A DNA stretch of 64,000 nucleotides, from positions 3,162,001 through 3,226,000 of the forward strand of contig NZ_CP017689.1 in the NCBI RefSeq assembly GCF_001831495.1, written 5' to 3'. This DNA comes from Thalassotalea crassostreae. Lineage in GTDB: Bacteria; Pseudomonadota; Gammaproteobacteria; Enterobacterales; Alteromonadaceae. The notes under the pieces were generated by a model. The model made no database searches and had not been told where the DNA came from. It saw only the letters and a program-made list of their open reading frames with translations. The translations under genes were made by a program, and so were the position numbers. Below are positions 36,761 through 47,666 of the stretch, piece after piece; position 1 is the first letter of the stretch; every line of letters starts with the position of its first letter.

Positions 36761-37537
36761 ATGCTTGGATTATTTAGAAAAATAAGGATGAATATAGTGC
36801 TCAAGAATAAGGCTGGTAATTATTTCCGATACGCCTTAGGTGAAATCGTGCTTGTGGTCATTGGCATATTAATCGCTTTGCAAATTAATACATGGAATGA
36901 AACACGCAAAGCCAAACAGTTTGAACGAATCATGCTTCATGAAATCTATTTAAACCTTAAAGACGATATCGTGACGTTTAAAATGCTAGACCAAAGAGTA
37001 ACTGCTGGTGATCAGGCAATTAAGCAAATAATCAAACTATTGGCTAGCGACCAAGCAGTTCAATTAGAACAGGCTACTCAACAAAAGCTTGACCAACTAT
37101 TGTCCGACAGCACTGTAGCTTATTTATTTAGTTATAATCGCGGTGCATTTGACGCATTAAAATCATCAGGTATTGAAAAAGTCCAAAATGACGAGTTACG
37201 CTCACGACTAGTATTTCATTACGACTATTCATTACCACGTGTTAAAGAGCTTATTCAAATAACTAACAACGAAATCACTCGCCAAGCCGATACTGAATTG
37301 GCTTGGCGACTATTTAATTATAAAATAAAGGATGATGGCGAAGGTAATTTAGGTGTTTATATGGATAGCTATAAAGGTGATGACTACAAATCGCAACAGC
37401 TACTTAGATTTATCAAGCGCCATCAAAATAGAATTGGTCATTTTCGTTTTCGATTATCACGAATTTTACCTAACGCAGAAGCGCTTTTACAAGAACTTGA
37501 GCAAGTACTTGCTCAAGAGCTTGAAATAAATAATTAG
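36761..37537 (+). CDS. DUF6090-type membrane-anchored protein, Bacteroidetes-like
   Basis: A 258-residue protein with one membrane helix near residues 28-43 (EIVLVVIGILIALQINTWNE) and a long helical body. The N-terminal block FRKIRMNIVLKN followed by YFRYALGEIVLVVIGILIALQIN is the signature of DUF6090, a family I know mainly from Bacteroidetes. Its presence here suggests horizontal transfer. The body is rich in Gln and charged residues with likely coiled coils; function is unknown. It ends overlapping the last 4 bases of convergent ispB. Confidence 0.75.
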   Translation: MLGLFRKIRMNIVLKNKAGNYFRYALGEIVLVVIGILIALQINTWNETRKAKQFERIMLHEIYLNLKDDIVTFKMLDQRVTAGDQAIKQIIKLLASDQAVQLEQATQQKLDQLLSDSTVAYLFSYNRGAFDALKSSGIEKVQNDELRSRLVFHYDYSLPRVKELIQITNNEITRQADTELAWRLFNYKIKDDGEGNLGVYMDSYKGDDYKSQQLLRFIKRHQNRIGHFRFRLSRILPNAEALLQELEQVLAQELEINN

Positions 37538-38505
37538 GCGTTTCTGTCTACTGATAAATGCGCCAAAGCGACCAATGACTTCTTATAATCTGATTCAGGT
37601 AAAATAGTTAGTGCAGAAATCGCTTTTTCCGCTTCTTGCTCTGCCATTTGTTGAGTAAGTTCTAACGCACCGGTATCACGCATTGCTTGTAATACATCAT
37701 CTAAATGGTCCATACCATTACCATGTTCGATGGCATCTCGGATCATCGCAGCCTGCTGCTCTGTACCATTGTGCATGGCATGCAATAACGGTAACGTTGG
37801 TTTACCTTCGGCTAAATCGTCACCGACATTTTTACCCATTTCATCGGCGTCAGCTGTATAATCGAGTAAATCATCAATTAATTGGAACGCAGTGCCAAGG
37901 TGCATGCCATATGCAGTCATTGCTTTAACCATAGTTTCATCTTGATCAGTCACTACCGCAGCAAGTCGTGTTGCTGCTTCAAATAACTTCGCAGTTTTAC
38001 AATAAATTACCTGCATATAACTATCGACGGTGGTGTCTGGATCATTACAATTCATTAATTGTAAGACCTCACCTTCAGCAATGACATTTGTAGCATTTGA
38101 AAGTACGCGCATAATCGACATGTCATTAAGCGTTACCATCATTTGAAACGAACGGGTATATAAGAAGTCACCGACTAATACACTAGCACTATTGCCAAAC
38201 AATGCGTTGGCGGTTTCTCGCCCACGACGCAGTGCAGATTCATCAACAACGTCATCGTGCAATAATGTTGCGGTATGAATAAACTCAATAATCGCAGCTA
38301 AACAAATATGCTTATCACCGTTATAACCCATCGCTCTTGCAGCTAACACTGTTAATAGAGGACGCATGCGCTTTCCACCAGCATTAACGATATACATACC
38401 CAATTGATTAATTAAGGCAACATCGGAGTCTAATTGTCCGTAGATAAGTTCGTTGACAGCTTGCATGTCTTTGCTGGCAAGTTCCTGGATCTGAGTGATA
38501 TTCAT
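37534..38505 (-). CDS. ispB: octaprenyl diphosphate synthase IspB
   Basis: A 323-residue all-trans polyprenyl synthase that makes the side chain of ubiquinone and menaquinone. The first Asp-rich motif is LLHDDVVDESALRRG (about 81-95) and the second QLIDDLLDYTAD (about 208-219). GGKRMRPLL near residue 44 binds IPP. It is divergent from rplU as in E. coli and other gammaproteobacteria, supporting the specific name over geranylgeranyl or farnesyl synthases. Confidence 0.95.
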   Translation of the reverse strand: MNITQIQELASKDMQAVNELIYGQLDSDVALINQLGMYIVNAGGKRMRPLLTVLAARAMGYNGDKHICLAAIIEFIHTATLLHDDVVDESALRRGRETANALFGNSASVLVGDFLYTRSFQMMVTLNDMSIMRVLSNATNVIAEGEVLQLMNCNDPDTTVDSYMQVIYCKTAKLFEAATRLAAVVTDQDETMVKAMTAYGMHLGTAFQLIDDLLDYTADADEMGKNVGDDLAEGKPTLPLLHAMHNGTEQQAAMIRDAIEHGNGMDHLDDVLQAMRDTGALELTQQMAEQEAEKAISALTILPESDYKKSLVALAHLSVDRNA

Positions 38506-38829
38506 ATTTATACGAGCTTTTATTTGTTTATCAAATACTTATGAGCGTGTTTGAGTTAGTTATAACTTATTGTTGCTGATTTTACACTATTTTAAGAAAA
38601 ACATAAGATATCTTAGCTAATTAACGGTAAAATAAACGCCATCAAAGTTCGGTTTTCTTGCAGTTTTGTATCAAAAAGCAGCTATGTACGATTAAGTAAC
38701 TTTATTTTCATAAATAATTACATGATTTTTTGTATTTACACTTGCTAAGGTCAAATTCTTCGCGTAGAATCCGCGACCTATTATTTTAATTTGTGCGTCC
38801 TTAATAAGTGGCGCGGTACGGAGTAGCAA
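38506..38829. other. intergenic region between ispB and rplU
   Basis: About 320 bases without a gene. The right part holds the rplU promoter and a roughly 55-base leader; the left part is AT-rich and must contain the ispB promoter. A small minus-strand open frame at 38692-38883 runs into rplU in the wrong strand and is not supported as a gene. Confidence 0.6.
38742..38770 (+). promoter_or_regulatory. rplU promoter
   Basis: TTGCTA (38742-38747) and TAGAAT (38765-38770) with a 17-base spacer, about 60 bases upstream of the rplU start. Confidence 0.65.
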
Positions 38830-39141
38830 ATGTACGCTGTATTCCAAAGCGGTGGTAAACAACACCGTGTAAGCGAAGGTCAAACTGTTCGCTTAGAGAA
38901 ACTAGAACTAGAAATTGGTTCAACAGTAGAATTCGAAAATGTTTTAATGGTTGCTAATGGCGATGACATCAACGTAGGTGCACCTTACGTTGCTGGTGGC
39001 AAAGTTACAGCGGAAGTTGTAAGCCAAGGTCGTGGTGACAAAGTTAAAATCGTTAAATTTAAACGTCGTAAGCATTCACGTAAGCAGCAAGGCCACCGTC
39101 AGTGGTTTACTGAAGTGAAGATTACTGGCATCAACGGTTAA
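38830..39141 (+). CDS. rplU: 50S ribosomal protein L21
   Basis: A 103-residue ribosomal protein that binds 23S rRNA. The sequence [20 protein letters not shown] and the C-terminal [26 protein letters not shown] are nearly invariant in L21. A GGAGTAG ribosome site precedes it. It is first in rplU-rpmA-obgE. Confidence 0.99.
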   Translation: MYAVFQSGGKQHRVSEGQTVRLEKLELEIGSTVEFENVLMVANGDDINVGAPYVAGGKVTAEVVSQGRGDKVKIVKFKRRKHSRKQQGHRQWFTEVKITGING

Positions 39142-39156
39142 TAGGAGTAATTAACG

Positions 39157-39414
39157 ATGGCACATAAGAAGGCAGCAGGTAGTACTCGTAACGGTCGTGA
39201 TTCAGAAGCGAAACGATTAGGTGTTAAGCGTTTCGGTGGTGAATCTGTATTAGCGGGTAACATTATCGTTCGTCAACGTGGTACTAAGTTCCACGCAGGT
39301 ACTAACATGGGTATTGGTAAAGACCACACATTATTCGCTCTAACTGACGGTAAAGTTCAGTTCGACGTTAAAGGTCCTCAAAACCGTAAGTTCGTATCTA
39401 TTATTGCTGAATAA
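39157..39414 (+). CDS. rpmA: 50S ribosomal protein L27
   Basis: An 85-residue protein at the peptidyl transferase centre. [21 protein letters not shown] and [14 protein letters not shown] block ([27 protein letters not shown]) are diagnostic. It starts directly with MAHKKAAGS, the gammaproteobacterial form that has no cleaved extension as seen in Firmicutes. It lies 15 bases after rplU with a GGAG site. Confidence 0.99.
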   Translation: MAHKKAAGSTRNGRDSEAKRLGVKRFGGESVLAGNIIVRQRGTKFHAGTNMGIGKDHTLFALTDGKVQFDVKGPQNRKFVSIIAE

Positions 39415-39440
39415 TAGCAATAAGCGACAGAATCATAAAA

Positions 39441-39494
39441 AACTCGCTTCTTAGCGAGTTTTTTTATGCGTAAGATTTATAACAAATCTTACGC
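39441..39494 (+). terminator. terminator after rpmA and a second hairpin
   Basis: AACTCGCT (39441-39448), loop TCTT, AGCGAGTT (39453-39460) and T form an intrinsic terminator. Immediately after it, GCGTAAGATTT (39468-39478) and AAATCTTACGC (39484-39494) make a perfect 11-base inverted repeat without a T run, between the terminator and the obgE promoter region; its role is unclear. Confidence 0.8.
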
Positions 39495-39573
39495 CATTAA
39501 ATGTACATTTGGTCTATAATTTAGTACTCACTGTATTATTTAATAAATACATATATTTATGTTTGGAGCTTAA

Positions 39574-40749
<1,176 letters not shown>

Positions 40750-40807
40750 TCATCTAAGCCTATAACAGTGTCATTCTATTTTAGTTACATGACGAACCTA
40801 TAAAAAG

Positions 40808-40831
40808 CCAGAATATCATTCTGGTTTTTTT
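40808..40831 (+). terminator. obgE terminator
   Basis: CCAGAAT (40808-40814) and ATTCTGG (40818-40824) followed by seven T; an A run before it could serve the convergent DUF1330 gene as well. Confidence 0.85.
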
Positions 40832-40844
40832 GTCTTAGACCTAT

Positions 40845-41282
40845 TTAGTGCCCCATGTTCTCGCCCTGTTCAAGTGCAAACATAAAGTGTACATCAGCAA
40901 CTTGATCCCGCAGCAGTTTCGCTTGTTGAAATTCTTCTGAGTTGACGAAAGATTGTAGTTTTTCCATTGACTCGTATCGTTCGATAAAAAATAGTCCTTG
41001 AGCAGGCCATTCACCTTCTAATAATACGCCTTTACTAGTATCAACATTAGCAGCAGCAATGACTTCATAACCTCCTTTGCGAGCCAGAGGCTCAGCTATT
41101 TTCCGATATTCAGGCAAGCGACTGTAATCAGTAATGGTTGCTGCACCGACTAAATATACAGGCCGCTGATCATTCATATTGGTTGTAATTTGTCTGTCAG
41201 CGACTGCTAATATGAGCAAAGTAATCAAACTCCCGCACAAAATCAACGCCATATTTTTTAGTGTACTACCGTATTTTTCCAT
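40845..41282 (-). CDS. membrane-anchored DUF1330 family protein
   Basis: A 145-residue protein. The body from about residue 40 (RPVYLVGAATITDYSRLPEYRKIAEPLARKGGYEVIAAANVD) and EGEWPAQGLFFIERYESMEKLQSFVNSEEFQQAKLLRDQVADVHFMFALE is a DUF1330 ferredoxin-like domain. DUF1330 proteins are usually 95-100 residues and soluble; this one adds an N-terminal helix (MALILCGSLITLLILAVADR) that would anchor or export it. Function of the family is unknown. It is convergent with obgE and divergent from folA. Confidence 0.82.
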   Translation of the reverse strand: MEKYGSTLKNMALILCGSLITLLILAVADRQITTNMNDQRPVYLVGAATITDYSRLPEYRKIAEPLARKGGYEVIAAANVDTSKGVLLEGEWPAQGLFFIERYESMEKLQSFVNSEEFQQAKLLRDQVADVHFMFALEQGENMGH

Positions 41283-41431
41283 CTGAGTTGACCTTGTCTT
41301 TATTGTGATTATTTTTGCTGAAATACTTAGTATATAAATTTAATCTAAGGCTGAATTATGATTAGTGACCTTTTTGTTGTTATGCTATTCTGCGTTTAAT
41401 AAAAATACATAACATTAATTAGAGTGTTTCC

Positions 41432-41923
41432 ATGACTATCTTATCTATGATTGTTGCCCACGCTGATAACCGCGTAATTGGCAAAGACAATCAAATGCCT
41501 TGGCATATGCCTGCAGACCTAAAATACTTCAAACAAACAACTATGAAAAAGCCGGTAATTATGGGTCGCAAGACCTTTGAATCTATAGGTTTTCCATTAC
41601 CTGGAAGAAGAAATATTGTAATAAGTCGCAGTGCTGATTACCAAGCAGAAGGTATTGAAACCGTTACCTCTGTCGACGATGCATTGGCAATGGTTACCGA
41701 CGTTGAAGAGATCATGGTGATTGGTGGTGGTAGCATATACGAACATTGCTTAAAGGCTGCACAACGCCTTTATATTACCGAGATAGATCTAGACGTTGAT
41801 GGAGATACATGTTTTCCAAACTACAACGCGAATAATGACTGGCACTGTGTAAGTGAAGAACCGCATTTGGCCGATGAGAAAAACCCTCATGGGTACAACT
41901 TTAAAGTGTATGAGCGTAAATAG
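41432..41923 (+). CDS. folA: dihydrofolate reductase FolA
   Basis: A 163-residue enzyme that reduces dihydrofolate with NADPH. VIGKDNQMPWHMPADLKYFKQTT has the catalytic Asp at residue 29 and the M20-loop; VIMGRKTFESIG (46-57) and VIGGGSIYEHCL (about 96-107) bind NADPH. It is the trimethoprim target. It stands alone, ending at a bidirectional terminator shared with the RND pump gene. Confidence 0.97.
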   Translation: MTILSMIVAHADNRVIGKDNQMPWHMPADLKYFKQTTMKKPVIMGRKTFESIGFPLPGRRNIVISRSADYQAEGIETVTSVDDALAMVTDVEEIMVIGGGSIYEHCLKAAQRLYITEIDLDVDGDTCFPNYNANNDWHCVSEEPHLADEKNPHGYNFKVYERK

Positions 41924-41948
41924 TCGCTAGGTAAAAATTACTTATAAA

Positions 41949-41976
41949 AAAGGGACTTTTCAGTCCCGTTTTTTGC
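41949..41976. terminator. bidirectional terminator between folA and the RND permease
   Basis: GGGACT (41952-41957), TTTC, AGTCCC (41962-41967) with A run before and T run after, serving the converging genes. Confidence 0.8.
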
Positions 41977-41985
41977 GTTTAACGC

Positions 41986-44900
41986 TTAGTTATCTTTGGC
42001 CAAATCATTATCTACGATAGCGTCATTAACCAGGTCAACGTCTAACTCCGGCTCGATATGACCCAAATAGGTCGTTCTGAAAAATCTTATAAACCTTTTG
42101 ATTAAAGTCTTTATATCTTCAATGACAATATACAAACAAGGGATAAGGACTAGGGTCACAACGGTTGCAAAAAGAACACCGTAACCTAACGATACCGCCA
42201 TCGGTACTACAAGTTTAGCCTGCAAACTGGTCTCAAGCATAACTGGTACTAAACCAATAAATGTCGTCAATGAAGTTAACAATATTGCTCTGAAACGATT
42301 ACACCCTGCATCAACCACAGCTTGCATTTTACTAATGCCTGCCGATCGTGCCTTATTAACATAATCAATCATAACAAGGGAGTCGTTCACCACAACCCCG
42401 GCTGCGGCAATAATACCAAATATTGATAATACGCTTAAATCCATTCCAAGTACCATATGTCCAACCACCGCACCAATAACACCAAATGGAATCACTGACA
42501 TGATAATTAAAGGTTGAGAGTAAGACTTCAATGGTATTGCTAACAAGCTGTAGATTATCAATAGCGAAATGATAAAGTCACGCATTTGAGTGTTGGCACT
42601 TTCAATTTCTTCTTGAATACGACCAGCTACTTCACTCTTAACCAGCGGATATTGCTTTAACAATTGCGGGATATAATTTTCTTTAATATCTTCCGCAATC
42701 TTGAACGGCTCAGCCTGCTCCGCATCAACTTTTGCCCAAACATTAATGGTACGATTACCGTTTTCACGACGAATTTGCGTTACCCCATCCGTTACGCGAA
42801 TGTCTGCGACTTCCGATAATGGGATCTCAGCACCATTTGGTGCTTGAATCATGACATCATCAACATGTCCTATTGAACTTCGCTGCTCTAATGGGTAACG
42901 CACCATAACTTTAATCTCTTCGCCATTACGCAAGATACGTTGTGCTTCAATACCATAGAAACTGTAACCGACTTGACGAGCAACATCCGCTAGGGTTAAC
43001 CCCATTGAATAAGCAACAGGCTTCAAGTCAAACTGTACTTCTTTAGCGCTGTTCATGCTTGAATCATTCACATCACTGACACCGAGTAGTGAGTTAAGTT
43101 TTTTCTTTAAATCACGCGAGGCTAACAGTAGTTGCTGATCATCAGTACTTTCTAGACGGAAACTGATATCACCGTCATCTCGGTCATTACCAAACAGACT
43201 ATCCTGAGTATTCAAGCTCTTCATGCCCGCAATCATTGGCATATTAGCGCGCCATCGCTCTGCTATTTCAAAAGTATTTAACGGACGAATTTCAGGATCA
43301 ATAAGCTTAACCATAACGCGGGCTGATGTACGAGAACGTAAATCTACCTGCATATCTGATATCGTTCTTAATCCAAACTCTTGCTCAATAGCATCATCCA
43401 CTTCATACAAAGAACGAGCTATCTCTTTTACCGCAGATAAGGTAGCTTGCTCCGATGTATCTAAGTTCATTTCTAATTGAATGCGAGGGAAATCGTGAGG
43501 TATTTTGGGTTGTCCAACATAACGAGCAAACCCTGCTTCGAATAAACCTGCACACACTAATATAATGGCAACAAACAAACACACGATAGAGTATCGATAA
43601 TTTACTGCTTTTTTTAATGCTGGACGATATTTATTCTCAATAAAACCTTTCAAGCCAGTATCGATAAGACGGCGCAGTCGATCTAGTGGATTTCGAGGAT
43701 TAAATGTCTTCACTTTCATTCGCGCCAAATGCGCAGGTAAAATTAACTTAGATTCAATTAATGAGAAAATTAGACAAAGAACAACGACAAAACCTATAGC
43801 CTGACCGAAAGCAGCCGATGGACCATCACCTAAAGTAAACGGCAAAAACGCTGCAATCGTTGTTAATACACCAAACGTTGCAGGCATCGCCACACGCTTA
43901 ACACCACGAATGACATTATCAATGCTGTGACCTTTATTTTCGACTTCACTGTGGGCACTTTCACCCATCACAATGGCATCATCAACGACGATACCAAGGA
44001 CAAGTATAAAGGCGAATAAACTGGTGATATTGATGGTGACATCAATCATTGATGTTGGCATTAATAACAGTGTACCGAGGAAACAAACAGGTAACCCCAT
44101 CATTACCCAAAATGCCAAGCGGACACGTAAGAAAATAGCGAGCATTAAGAATACTAAAAGCGCACCACTCATTAAGTTTGATAGCATCATATCAAGGCGG
44201 TCTTGTAGATATTCAGTCATATCTACCCAAGTCTCTAACTCGACATTCTCAGGTAAGTCAGCACTTTTTCGATCTACATAGCCTCTAATTACTTTTGCAA
44301 CATCAGTAATACTTTGATCGTTAGCGGCGCCAACAAAGAACGTTACTGAATTTTTACCATTAAACTTAGAATATTGTATACCTTGTTCAAATTCATCGCT
44401 GATAGTGGCTAAATCACCTAAATAGACCTTACTACCATCGGCACGAGTAATGATTGGTAAGTTTTCAAACTCATGACCTATGTATGCTTGGTTTTCTACA
44501 CGCAGATTTATATAGCCATTTTCAGCGCGTATTTGCCCTGCCGACATATTTCGCGACCAATTACGTATTGCATTAGCAACGTCTTGGAAGGATAGATCAT
44601 ATTCTCTTAACTTATCCTTACTTACTTCAATTCCGATCTCGTAATTTAAGCCAGAATAATAATCTGAAATACTTATCAACGGAAGTTGCTGTATCTCGTT
44701 ATGTATATTGCGCCCAAGCTCTTTAAGTTGCTTTTGCGACATATCACCATACAAGCTGATATACATAACTTCCTGACGCATTTTAATGCGTTCAACTGTT
44801 GGTCTTTCCATACCAGCAGGGAATGAAGAAATGGAGTCAATTTGCGATTTAACTTCTTCTAATACAATTTGTGGATCGTAAGATTCAGAAACACGAAACC

Positions 44901-45189
44901 AACCATAGGAAGCATTTCGCCCAGAGTAAGTGATTACTCGCTCTAAACCTTGGACAGACTTCAAAGCTTCTTCAACTTTGATAGTGATGCCCTCTTCTAC
45001 TTCTTGTGGGGCAGCGCCAGGATAAGCAGTGCGATACTCTAACCAGTTGATTTCGATTTGCGGGAAAAACTGTTTACGGATAGTCCCCATGGTAAGTAAG
45101 CCACCAACAATGATAATAATCATCAACAAATTGGCAGCTACAGGGTTTCTCGCAAACCAAGCGATTAAACCTTTATTAGTATCGATCAT
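41986..45189 (-). CDS. RND efflux pump permease (AcrB/MdtB type)
   Basis: A 1067-residue inner-membrane proton-driven pump with twelve helices and two large periplasmic loops. The N-terminus GLIAWFARNPVAANLLMIIIIVGGLLTMG and the sequence FPQIEINWLEYRTAYPGAAPQEVEE are family hallmarks. The helix-4 region has VLGIVVDDAIVMGESAHSEVENKG with the paired Asp residues of the proton path. It is downstream of its adaptor gene with a 4-base gap. No outer membrane factor or regulator is adjacent, so it probably uses TolC. The substrate is unknown. Confidence 0.93.
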   Translation of the reverse strand: MIDTNKGLIAWFARNPVAANLLMIIIIVGGLLTMGTIRKQFFPQIEINWLEYRTAYPGAAPQEVEEGITIKVEEALKSVQGLERVITYSGRNASYGWFRVSESYDPQIVLEEVKSQIDSISSFPAGMERPTVERIKMRQEVMYISLYGDMSQKQLKELGRNIHNEIQQLPLISISDYYSGLNYEIGIEVSKDKLREYDLSFQDVANAIRNWSRNMSAGQIRAENGYINLRVENQAYIGHEFENLPIITRADGSKVYLGDLATISDEFEQGIQYSKFNGKNSVTFFVGAANDQSITDVAKVIRGYVDRKSADLPENVELETWVDMTEYLQDRLDMMLSNLMSGALLVFLMLAIFLRVRLAFWVMMGLPVCFLGTLLLMPTSMIDVTINITSLFAFILVLGIVVDDAIVMGESAHSEVENKGHSIDNVIRGVKRVAMPATFGVLTTIAAFLPFTLGDGPSAAFGQAIGFVVVLCLIFSLIESKLILPAHLARMKVKTFNPRNPLDRLRRLIDTGLKGFIENKYRPALKKAVNYRYSIVCLFVAIILVCAGLFEAGFARYVGQPKIPHDFPRIQLEMNLDTSEQATLSAVKEIARSLYEVDDAIEQEFGLRTISDMQVDLRSRTSARVMVKLIDPEIRPLNTFEIAERWRANMPMIAGMKSLNTQDSLFGNDRDDGDISFRLESTDDQQLLLASRDLKKKLNSLLGVSDVNDSSMNSAKEVQFDLKPVAYSMGLTLADVARQVGYSFYGIEAQRILRNGEEIKVMVRYPLEQRSSIGHVDDVMIQAPNGAEIPLSEVADIRVTDGVTQIRRENGNRTINVWAKVDAEQAEPFKIAEDIKENYIPQLLKQYPLVKSEVAGRIQEEIESANTQMRDFIISLLIIYSLLAIPLKSYSQPLIIMSVIPFGVIGAVVGHMVLGMDLSVLSIFGIIAAAGVVVNDSLVMIDYVNKARSAGISKMQAVVDAGCNRFRAILLTSLTTFIGLVPVMLETSLQAKLVVPMAVSLGYGVLFATVVTLVLIPCLYIVIEDIKTLIKRFIRFFRTTYLGHIEPELDVDLVNDAIVDNDLAKDN

Positions 45190-45193
45190 AGTT

Positions 45194-46384
45194 CTAGTCC
45201 TTCAGCGCTAATTGCGAATCAATGACTTCTGTGTCAGCTTCTATATCGTTGCTCAGAACATCATCGATTAAAGATAACTGCATGCCATTCAAAGGAAAAT
45301 CCAAGGCTGAAGTGATAACTAAATCACCAGCATCTAGACCATCAGAAATAACAACATTTTTACCTTGTTGACGATAAATCGTGACGTTTTTGAATAGTAA
45401 TTTGTTATCTATATCCATCACTGCGACTTGATTATTATCAACCAAATATCTTGGTAGCATAGCAACATCAGGAATACTTACCCCTTCGATAATTGCATTT
45501 ACATAACTACCGTAACGCAATGCTTTATCGCCGCTTTTCAGACCATACGGATCTTGAATCTCAGCGACAAGATAGTTCATACGAGAATCAGTATCTATGA
45601 CACCTTCGGAGCGAACAATGGTCGCATTCCAAGTGTGATCTAATCCAGCGTATTTACTAGTTAAAATTACCGATGAGTTTAAACCACCATCAATAAGATA
45701 TTGCAATTGATTATCAGCTACAGGCAATCGAACTTCAGCAATGGCAACATTCAGGATTTCGCCAATAACTCGACCTGAACTTACATAAGATCCGAGGCCT
45801 ATTTGACGGCCACTGATCATTGCATCATATGGCGCCACTATTTTAGTACGCTCTAAGTTACGTCTCGCACGTTTAACCATTGCTTCAGCAGCGTCTACTC
45901 TTGCCATCTCTTGAGCAAGCTGCGGTTTACGTAAACTCAATTCTGACGGTGTGGTATCTTTAATTCGTTGCCATTCGCGTTCTGCAACTTTACCCTGGGC
46001 TTTTTCTAATTCTAAAGATGAACGAGCTGAGGCAAGAGAAGATTCAGCTTCAATTAGCGCAGCCTCATAATCATTCGGGTCGATTGTTGCAAGCAGTTGA
46101 CCTTTTTTAATAAAGCCGCCTTTAACAAAATGTTCAGAAAGAGAAACTATTTCACCGCTTACTTGCGCAATTAGTTCTGTTTGATATTTTGGATTAATAA
46201 CCCCGTAAGATTCTACATCTAAGTTAAGTGATTGTAATTCAACTTCATTAACTGACACGAGCGGAACCGTATCCACTTTAGCTTTCTCTTGTGGTGGTTT
46301 CTTCATCGAAGAAAGAGTGGAAAAACCACCAAAACCAAGTGCCACGATTACAATAGGAATAATAATTTGTTTTTTTGTCGCCAC
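45194..46384 (-). CDS. RND pump periplasmic adaptor (membrane fusion protein)
   Basis: A 396-residue adaptor of the AcrA/HlyD type. An N-terminal anchor helix (IIIPIVIVALGFGGF) is followed by the lipoyl domain (AQVSGEIVSLSEHFVKGGFIKKGQLLATIDPNDYEAAL), an alpha-hairpin (ESSLASARSSLELEKAQGKVAEREWQRI), and beta-barrel domains. It lacks the lipobox of AcrA and is anchored by the helix. It is the first gene of the two-gene efflux operon; the permease follows after 4 bases. Confidence 0.93.
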   Translation of the reverse strand: MATKKQIIIPIVIVALGFGGFSTLSSMKKPPQEKAKVDTVPLVSVNEVELQSLNLDVESYGVINPKYQTELIAQVSGEIVSLSEHFVKGGFIKKGQLLATIDPNDYEAALIEAESSLASARSSLELEKAQGKVAEREWQRIKDTTPSELSLRKPQLAQEMARVDAAEAMVKRARRNLERTKIVAPYDAMISGRQIGLGSYVSSGRVIGEILNVAIAEVRLPVADNQLQYLIDGGLNSSVILTSKYAGLDHTWNATIVRSEGVIDTDSRMNYLVAEIQDPYGLKSGDKALRYGSYVNAIIEGVSIPDVAMLPRYLVDNNQVAVMDIDNKLLFKNVTIYRQQGKNVVISDGLDAGDLVITSALDFPLNGMQLSLIDDVLSNDIEADTEVIDSQLALKD

Positions 46385-46514
46385 AACATCACCTTAAACT
46401 TTACTTCTTAGCGCTAATGTTAGCAGGATGTTAAAACAAGTATATTGTTAAAATGTTACGATTTATTACATTTGAAACAATTGTCCAACCTTAACGTTAT
46501 AGGTCACGACTAAA

Positions 46515-47666
46515 TTATATCTTGATGAATATCTTATGCTTATATAGCCAAGCTAAAAATAACCATTGCACTGCCACTAAACATATTACTGATAACAATG
46601 ATTGCCATGGTGTACTTAGGCTCGCTAATACACCGCCGAATAAACTATCTACTATGTACTGCCATTTTACGATTGAAGTTGCTAAATAGATCACAATAGA
46701 ATTCATGCCTATGACGATAAAAAATTGTGGTAGGCGTTGCCAATTCAGCACATCAACAAGCCAATAAAATAGTGTTAGGAATAAAATACTTAAACCGGAA
46801 GTGAGTAATACAAAAGTCGGCGTCCAAAGCGTTTTATTAATAGGCATAATCGGATGAAGCGCTAAAGCCAGAGCTACTGAAACAATTCCTGCGATAACCC
46901 ATTGAATAATTAACTTGCTTGGCGTACTTTGTAATTGTTTCAACATTCTACCGGCGAAAACACCAAGCAGACAATTTACAATTGACCCTAGGTTCGACAA
47001 TATACCTTCAGGGTCAACAGCAAGGTTTTGATAACGAATACCGTACAAGAAGGTTTGGTCAAACCAAGCGTTGATTGAGAAATCTGGTCCAAAGTTACCG
47101 CCGCCAAAATTGCCAATGCTGACAAAGGCGAGTATTAACCAATAGCTTAGTAATATTCCTAAGGTTACTAGAGCTTGATATTTATTTGCAAAATGCCACA
47201 CCACCATAGCAGCGACAAACCAGGCAAGACCTATACGGCCAAGCACGCTAACATAACGAATACTTTCGAAATCGGCAGGAATTCCTCCGCCCCACCCGTG
47301 GTTATAAACAATACCAAGTAAAAATAATAAGCCTAAGCGCTTAAATGCATGTCTGTATTTTTCGCTGCGTTGTTGCTGACTATAAACATTGATATTTTTT
47401 GCTGCTAGCCCAAGACTCACGCCAGCGAGAAAGATGAACAGTGGAAAGATAAGGTCATACATGGTAAAACCATGCCATTGTGAATGTTGCATTTGTTGGT
47501 CAGCAACATTAAACACAGACCAACCCGTTATCAGGAACAACGCTAGAAATAATCCTTCAGCGCCCAAAATCCAAACCATATCAAACCCGCGTAACGCATC
47601 TAGAGAGCGAATGCGTTTTGGTTTAGCGTCAGTTGATTGATTTAGTGATTGATTTGTTTTTTCCAA
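46515..47666 (-). CDS. HGSNAT/NagX-like membrane acyltransferase (DUF5009)
   Basis: A 383-residue protein with about ten membrane helices. RIRSLDALRGFDMVWILGAEGLF at 19-41 and the HGFTMYDLIFPLFIFLAGVSLGLA block (about 84-107, with the conserved His) match the family of human heparan-alpha-glucosaminide N-acetyltransferase and bacterial NagX, often placed in chitin or N-acetylglucosamine use pathways. In many marine bacteria nagX lies next to nag genes; here no such genes are adjacent, so the specific role is open. Confidence 0.83.
   Translation of the reverse strand: MEKTNQSLNQSTDAKPKRIRSLDALRGFDMVWILGAEGLFLALFLITGWSVFNVADQQMQHSQWHGFTMYDLIFPLFIFLAGVSLGLAAKNINVYSQQQRSEKYRHAFKRLGLLFLLGIVYNHGWGGGIPADFESIRYVSVLGRIGLAWFVAAMVVWHFANKYQALVTLGILLSYWLILAFVSIGNFGGGNFGPDFSINAWFDQTFLYGIRYQNLAVDPEGILSNLGSIVNCLLGVFAGRMLKQLQSTPSKLIIQWVIAGIVSVALALALHPIMPINKTLWTPTFVLLTSGLSILFLTLFYWLVDVLNWQRLPQFFIVIGMNSIVIYLATSIVKWQYIVDSLFGGVLASLSTPWQSLLSVICLVAVQWLFLAWLYKHKIFIKI

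Noticed and set aside
41986..46384. Assigning a specific name (acrAB, mdtABC, vme) to the efflux pump
   Set aside because: Motifs show the RND class only; subgroup names need a phylogeny that cannot be run here.
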